NCBI GenBank assembly: GCA_005779525.1
Contig: SXIZ01000114.1
Span: 1 to 10,252 of the forward strand
Source: Methylococcaceae bacterium
GTDB lineage: Bacteria > Pseudomonadota > Gammaproteobacteria > Methylococcales > Methylomonadaceae
Direction: 5' to 3'
Length of the DNA: 10,252 nt
The position numbers and the translations under genes are program-made. The first letter of the stretch is position 1; every line of letters begins with the position of its first letter. The notes below the pieces were generated by a model. The model saw only the letters and a list, made by a program, of their open reading frames with translations, did no database searches and was not told the DNA's origin. Positions 7,274 to 10,252 of the stretch are shown here, piece by piece.

Positions 7274-8502
7274 TATCCAAAAAACCAATACGTTATAAAA
7301 ATGGCCGCAACCACACCAAAAAAGTCGGCTATTATGCCACAGGCAGCGGTGTGGCGAATGTATTTGATTTTGACCGCGCCAAAATACACGGCAATAATAT
7401 AAAACGTAGTTTCAGTACTGCCTTGAATAATACAGGCCAAATGCCCGGCGAAAGAATCTGGGCCGTATAATTTCATGGTATCCAACATCATCGCCCGCGC
7501 ACCACTACCGCTAAACGGCTTGATTAACGCCGTGGGCAAGGCTTCAATAAAGCGACTGTCCCAGCCAAACATTTGGCTGAACCAGCGGAGGCCATCAATG
7601 ATTAACGTGAGTGCGCCACTGGCACGAAATACCGCAATCGCAGTTAACATCGCTACCAAATAAGGAATAATGGTAATCGCAGTTTGAAAACCCTCGCGAG
7701 CACCCTCAATAAAGGTGGCATATACGTCCAAACCTTGATAAACCGCCCCGCAAATAAAACCGATAATTAAGCTGAACAATAAAAAATTACTCAGTAACGC
7801 CGATTGCGCCAACATTTCAGCTTGGGGCAGGGCGCTAAAATAACTAACCAATCCACCCACGACTGCACTAAATCCGAGTAAATAACTCAAAACCACTTTG
7901 TCCCACAGCGGAAGTCTCTGTACGACGGCTACCGCCAAAAAACCTGCCAATGTAGAAACATAAGTCGCTAGCAAAATTGGGATAAACACATCGGTAGGCT
8001 GGGCTGCGCCCATTTGTGCCCGAAAAGTAAAAATACTGATCGGAAACAAGGTCACCGAGGAAGCATTCAGTACCAAGAATAAAATCTGGGCATTGCTGGC
8101 GGTGTCGGCAGAGGGATTCAAACTTTGCAATTCCTGCATTGCCTTAATCCCCAAAGGGGTGGCGGCATTATCCAATCCTAAAGCATTCGCCGATAAATTC
8201 ATCAACATCGCACCTAATGCTGGGTGATCCTTAGGCACTTCTGGCATTAAACGCGACAGCAGTGGGCTTAGTCCGCGGGTTAATAAGCGCATTGCGCCAC
8301 TTTGCTCAGCAATGCGCATAATTCCCAACCACAAGGTCAAGACCCCGGTTAAGCCTAAAGCAATTTCAAACGCTGATTTAGCACTCTCGAATAAGGCACT
8401 CATTATCATGCTAAAAATCTGCTGCTCACCCAAAAACCAAAACTGGCAGATAGCGCAGAGAAACGCAGTAAAGAAAAAGCCTATCCAGATCACGTTAAGC
8501 AT
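7273..8502 (-). CDS. SpmA/SpmB-like nucleoside recognition (Gate) domain membrane protein
   Basis: A 409-residue polytopic inner-membrane protein with two related halves, equal to Bacillus SpmA and SpmB fused. The N-terminal half (about 1-200) has MLNVIWIGFFF at the start and the conserved NLSANALGLDNAATPLG (102-118). The C-terminal half (about 235-409) has IKPFSGSGARAM (327-338) and QGSTETTFYIIAVYFG (360-375). These are hallmarks of nucleoside-recognition/Gate domains. In sporulating Firmicutes the separate proteins affect spore core dehydration; the role in non-sporulating Proteobacteria is not established, and transport is only a guess. The start ATG fits the family N-terminus, though no clear Shine-Dalgarno precedes it, and an in-frame TAG upstream excludes a much longer form. 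It is the promoter-proximal gene of a pair with mtaB. Confidence 0.88.
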   Translation of the reverse strand: MLNVIWIGFFFTAFLCAICQFWFLGEQQIFSMIMSALFESAKSAFEIALGLTGVLTLWLGIMRIAEQSGAMRLLTRGLSPLLSRLMPEVPKDHPALGAMLMNLSANALGLDNAATPLGIKAMQELQSLNPSADTASNAQILFLVLNASSVTLFPISIFTFRAQMGAAQPTDVFIPILLATYVSTLAGFLAVAVVQRLPLWDKVVLSYLLGFSAVVGGLVSYFSALPQAEMLAQSALLSNFLLFSLIIGFICGAVYQGLDVYATFIEGAREGFQTAITIIPYLVAMLTAIAVFRASGALTLIIDGLRWFSQMFGWDSRFIEALPTALIKPFSGSGARAMMLDTMKLYGPDSFAGHLACIIQGSTETTFYIIAVYFGAVKIKYIRHTAACGIIADFFGVVAAIFITYWFFG

Positions 8503-8782
8503 GAGGTATCTTGAGGTTTGAGCAGGAAATTTAAAGCTCCAATTGTCCCATGGAGTTGGGGGAAAAATCTAATTTATAAATTGTTTGTGGAGTGATTCAG
8601 CTTTTAGTGACAGCTGGAACTGCGAGCTTAGCCTTTCGACATTGAAATTGCCTTAGAAAGGATAAGCGCGCAAACCCAGTCATTAATTCAATAAAGGATT
8701 TAACTCTTTATTGTCATCATATTGAAAGTTGTTTACTGTCGCTATGATTTGGGAATGGGAAATATACTGCTAACGTCAGTGC
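8503..8782. other. Noncoding gap between the Spm-like and cytochrome c genes
   Basis: No coding frame is credible here. It should hold the cytochrome c transcript end and the promoter of the Spm-like/mtaB operon, both on the minus strand. TTTATAAAT (minus strand, about 8572-8580) could be a -10, with a weak TGA-core -35 about 16 bases upstream. A small imperfect stem (CTCCA/TGGAG, about 8537-8555) would lie in the leader. Nothing else stands out except the hairpin at 8689-8713. Confidence 0.4.
8689..8713 (-). terminator. Weak hairpin downstream of cytochrome c
   Basis: CAATAAAG (8689-8696) and CTTTATTG (8706-8713) form an 8-bp, AT-rich perfect stem with a 9-base loop, about 70 bases beyond the cytochrome c stop. 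The T-tract is poor, so this is at best a weak terminator or 3' stabilising structure. Confidence 0.25.
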
Positions 8783-9217
8783 TTACCGTTTAGTTGCACT
8801 CTTAATGCTAAATAACGAATTGGATGATGAGTATTCCAATTCTGCTTGGAAAGGTATGTCTGTGACTCTGACATACGGAAGTTTTAAAATCCCATTATCA
8901 GAATAACTTGGAATGACATTATTGCCTGCGAAATAAGCGGCTAAATCCTCTATATCTTGATCGGATAAACCCGCGGCTTGGGTTTGCATCGTTGCATTGA
9001 TGCGTGTGCCTGATTTGAATGCTTGCAACTGTCTCACCAAATAAGCTTCTTTTTGTCCCGCTAAATTTGGTCGAGCTCCAGTATTTACACCATAGGCACC
9101 ATGACAGGTTTCACATTTACTGGCCGCCAAAGTTTTACCGTTGTCAATGTTGCCCACGGCATGCGCTAACATAGGTGACGTGATTAAAGCCAGGATTGCA
9201 AGTGATTTTACTTTCAT
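8783..9217 (-). CDS. Exported class I cytochrome c (single haem) with C-terminal extension
   Basis: A periplasmic electron carrier of 144 residues. Residues 1-20 are a Sec signal peptide ending AHA. The mature part has the haem-binding CETCH (35-39) and RPNLAGQKEAYLVRQLQAFKSGTR. M77 in NATMQTQAAGLSDQDIEDLAAYFAG is the likely sixth haem ligand, as in c4/c553-type domains. The haem domain finishes near residue 98. About 46 further residues follow, including ILKLPYVRVTD and FQAELEY and ending in FSIKSATKR; they look like added beta strands and are not part of a normal short cytochrome c. The start ATG is well supported by GAGG eight bases upstream. It is monocistronic, divergent from the small membrane protein gene, and preceded by a palindrome-containing promoter. 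The redox partner is unknown. Confidence 0.9.
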   Translation of the reverse strand: MKVKSLAILALITSPMLAHAVGNIDNGKTLAASKCETCHGAYGVNTGARPNLAGQKEAYLVRQLQAFKSGTRINATMQTQAAGLSDQDIEDLAAYFAGNNVIPSYSDNGILKLPYVRVTDIPFQAELEYSSSNSLFSIKSATKR

Positions 9218-9251
9218 TGTAAGCGCCTCAGTTGTATTTGGTTTAAAGGAG

Positions 9252-9282
9252 ATAATCGTAGGTATATGCCTACATGTGTTAA
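9252..9282 (-). promoter_or_regulatory. Candidate cytochrome c promoter with palindromic operator in a 19-bp spacer
   Basis: Read on the minus strand, a -35-like TTAACA (9277-9282) and a -10-like GATTAT (9252-9257) are separated by 19 bases. The spacer contains the near-perfect 16-bp palindrome GTAGGCATATACCTAC (9258-9273, one mismatched pair). An over-long spacer filled by a dyad is the layout of MerR-family regulated promoters. The expected start near 9245 would leave a leader of about 27 bases with the GAGG ribosome site. No regulator gene is adjacent, and the hexamers are imperfect. Confidence 0.4.
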
Positions 9283-9389
9283 TTCCTGAAAATGCATAAA
9301 AGGTTCAAAATGAATTAAAAAAATTTAGTCGAGTAGAAGCAACACTTTTCTGCTTAAGCGAAACAGTTGAAATTACAGTGTTGAAATTC

Positions 9390-9415
9390 AAAACTGCGTT
9401 AAATAACCCAGTTTT
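9390..9415. repeat. Imperfect palindromic hairpin
   Basis: AAAACTG-C-GTT (9390-9400) pairs with AAC-C-CAGTTTT (9405-9415) around the loop AAAT: ten base pairs with one C/C mismatch. It is followed by one more T on the plus strand. No gene ends here, so it may be an operator, or the end of an unannotated short transcript. Confidence 0.5.
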
Positions 9416-9446
9416 TACATTAACTATTTGATATTTGCCAGCATCA

Positions 9447-9462
9447 TGGCAGAATGTCTGCT
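9447..9462 (+). promoter_or_regulatory. Candidate sigma-54 (-24/-12) promoter
   Basis: TGGCAGAATGTCTGCT matches the RpoN consensus TGGCAC-G-R-N3-TTGCW at 10 of the 13 specified positions, with GG (9448-9449) and GC (9460-9461) separated by exactly the required 10 bases. The left part also forms a dyad TGCCA-N6-TGGCA (9436-9451). Transcription would start near 9473. No enhancer-binding site or activator gene was identified. Confidence 0.35.
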
Positions 9463-9472
9463 AATAAATACT

Positions 9473-9547
9473 GTTTAAGTAGCCTGAAAGTAGTTAGCCG
9501 TGAGTGGCTGTTTCTGTTGAACTTTCAGGTTTTATCGCATTTTTTTT
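9473..9547 (+). ncRNA. Putative leader attenuator or small RNA
   Basis: CCTGAAAGT (9483-9491) and ACTTTCAGG (9521-9529) are perfect 9-bp complementary arms. An inner stem AGCC/GGCT (9496-9499 with 9506-9509) has the loop GTGAGT. The structure is followed by TTTT (9530-9533) and then eight Ts (9540-9547). It lies between the sigma-54-like motif and the ribosome site of the 87-residue gene, so it resembles an intrinsic terminator ending a short RNA or attenuating the gene. The 5' end is an estimate from the promoter motif. Confidence 0.35.
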
Positions 9548-9567
9548 ACACTGACTCTGGGGGACGT

Positions 9568-9831
9568 ATGGAAGATAGTTTAATTTTAACTTTAGGCAAG
9601 TACATTTCATGGATTATCAGCGCTGTAGCGGGCTTGTTTATATGGTTTGCTCTATTGGTCGTGATTGATGATACCGGAATGTGGCATTTTGAATATGCAA
9701 GTTTTATTGCTGATATTCTGAGAATTGCTGTGATTGTCGTCACAGGTGGGATTGCCTTAGCAGTAGGCATTTTACTCAATTATTTGTTCAATAAATTATT
9801 ACACCGAAATACCTTGCATCTCGTTGAATAA
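9568..9831 (+). CDS. Small two-helix membrane protein, unknown function
   Basis: An 87-residue protein that I do not recognise. It has two hydrophobic segments, about residues 12-33 (YISWIISAVAGLFIWFALLVV) and 50-73, joined by an acidic loop DDTGMWHFEYASF. It ends in a basic then polar tail (NKLLHRNTLHLVE). ATG 9568 is chosen because GGGGGA lies 3-8 bases upstream. A longer reading from the ATG at 9454 lacks a ribosome site and would run through the long stem-loop. It is expected in the inner membrane. Its neighbours are a divergent cytochrome c gene and the convergent proS end, so context gives no function. Confidence 0.65.
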   Translation: MEDSLILTLGKYISWIISAVAGLFIWFALLVVIDDTGMWHFEYASFIADILRIAVIVVTGGIALAVGILLNYLFNKLLHRNTLHLVE

Positions 9832-9837
9832 TTCAAG

Positions 9838-9880
9838 CTACGCCTTAGCCGCCGGAGTTGCAAATAGAGCATCCTCCGGC
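9838..9880. terminator. Hairpins between convergent genes
   Basis: GCCGGAG (9851-9857) pairs perfectly with CTCCGGC (9874-9880); the loop contains a further TGC/GCA pairing (9859-9861 with 9869-9871). A small GCTA/TAGC hairpin (9838-9849) lies directly beside it. The stem is GC-rich but T-tracts on both strands are poor. It probably serves as a shared 3' end for the small membrane protein gene and proS. Confidence 0.45.
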
Positions 9881-9895
9881 AGAGTTTAAGTCAAT

Positions 9896-10252
9896 TTATG
9901 CTGTTAATTTAGCCTGCAAAAATTCTAAAATACCCGCGATGGCGATATCTTCCGATTCGGTGCCAGTTCGGGCTTTGTACTCGACGGTACCCGCATCTAA
10001 ACCTTTATCACTGATGACGATGCGATGTGGAATGCCGATTAATTCCATATCAGAAAACATAAAGCCAGCGCGCACTTTGCGATCATCCAATAATACTTCT
10101 ATGCCCGCTTTTAAAAGATCTTGATACAGGCTTTCGGTGGCAGCTTGTAAGCGTTCAGATTTTTGCAGATTCATTGGGCAGATGGCCACTTGAAATGGGG
10201 CTAAATTCACAGGCCAGATAATGCCTTTGTCGTCATGATTTTGCTCAATCGC
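9896..10252 (-). CDS. proS: Prolyl-tRNA synthetase, C-terminal part
   Basis: Charges tRNA-Pro with proline. Only the last 118 residues are in the window; the frame stays open to the edge at 10252, so the 5' part lies outside, and an apparent start at 10210 is internal. The visible sequence begins AIEQNHDDKGIIWP, a hallmark of bacterial ProRS just before the anticodon-binding domain. It continues with APFQVAICPMN, then IEVLLDDRKVRAGFMFSDMELIGIPHRIVI, and ends with a C-terminal helix ILEFLQAKLTA. This is the class II anticodon-binding (HGTP) domain. The TAA stop is at 9896-9898. The gene is convergent with the small membrane protein gene. Confidence 0.96.
   Translation of the reverse strand, partial: AIEQNHDDKGIIWPVNLAPFQVAICPMNLQKSERLQAATESLYQDLLKAGIEVLLDDRKVRAGFMFSDMELIGIPHRIVISDKGLDAGTVEYKARTGTESEDIAIAGILEFLQAKLTA

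Larger units (their letters stand above)
9218..9567. other. Element-rich 350-base intergenic region
   Basis: No convincing coding sequence lies here. In order it contains the cytochrome c ribosome site and promoter/operator, an AT-rich stretch (about 9290-9325), two copies of GTTGAAATT (9366-9374 and 9380-9388, 14 bases apart), an imperfect hairpin (9390-9415), a dyad with a sigma-54-like motif (9436-9462), a long-range stem with T-tracts (9483-9547), and the ribosome site GGGGGA of the next gene (9559-9564). Confidence 0.6.

Noticed and set aside
7274..7288. Longer mtaB start at 7288
   Set aside because: The extra residues (MVFWI) do not fit the family and overlap the upstream gene by 16 bases; ATG 7273 forms a TAATG junction.
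9454..9567. N-terminal extension of the small membrane protein from ATG 9454
   Set aside because: There is no ribosome site before 9454, the extension spans the long stem-loop and T-tracts, and the ATG at 9568 has a strong GGGGGA site.
9851..9880. REP-like mobile palindrome between the small membrane protein gene and proS
   Set aside because: Only one copy is visible in the window and its position fits a convergent 3' end; repetition elsewhere cannot be tested here.
9858..10124. Plus-strand open frame opposite proS
   Set aside because: Antisense shadow of the clear ProRS C-terminus; no protein-like features.
1..10252. A mobile island or defence system
   Set aside because: No integrase, transposase, tRNA-linked repeat, CRISPR array, nuclease or toxin-antitoxin signature was found; most genes are core housekeeping genes.

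Overview
The window looks like ordinary chromosome from a gammaproteobacterium of moderate-to-low GC (my estimate is about 45%). The best marker is the nlpD-rpoS pair, a classic gammaproteobacterial arrangement. It is supported by a small J-domain membrane protein, a bacterial-type ProRS C-terminus, MtaB and a fused SpmA/SpmB-type membrane protein. I cannot place it more precisely. A single-haem cytochrome c with an unusual tail fits an aerobic environmental lineage, but that is inference. I see no phage, transposon, CRISPR, tRNA or rRNA signature.

Layout. (1) 1-1614, plus: 3' part of a large polytopic membrane protein of DUF2142/GT-C type, entering from outside the window. (2) 1643-3424, minus: a mobB-moeA operon for molybdenum cofactor synthesis, convergent with (1); an inverted repeat lies over the junction. 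(3) 3510-5928, plus: a J-domain membrane protein, lipoprotein NlpD and stationary-phase sigma factor RpoS, tightly packed and closed by a stem-loop terminator at 5956-5988. The usual surE/pcm genes upstream of nlpD are missing. (4) 5990-8502, minus: a SpmA/SpmB-like protein followed by the tRNA methylthiotransferase mtaB, joined by a TAATG stop/start overlap. (5) 8503-8782: noncoding. (6) 8783-9217, minus: exported cytochrome c. (7) 9218-9567: noncoding and rich in elements. (8) 9568-9831, plus: an 87-residue two-helix membrane protein I do not recognise. (9) 9896-10252, minus: C-terminus of prolyl-tRNA synthetase, running off the window.

How the genes work together. MobB and MoeA serve Moco maturation. 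NlpD activates cell-wall amidases during division and its gene usually carries an rpoS promoter; here an extended -10 motif overlaps the end of nlpD. MtaB modifies tRNA. The other neighbours have no obvious shared pathway.

The least explained DNA is 9218-9567, between the cytochrome c gene and the small membrane protein. It holds a palindrome placed between suboptimally spaced -35/-10 hexamers (a MerR-type layout), a repeated octamer, an imperfect hairpin, a sigma-54-like -24/-12 motif, and a perfect 9-bp long-range stem followed by T-tracts. The last two elements could form a small RNA or an attenuated leader. These are pattern-based proposals, not demonstrated elements. I found no convincing novel multi-gene system.
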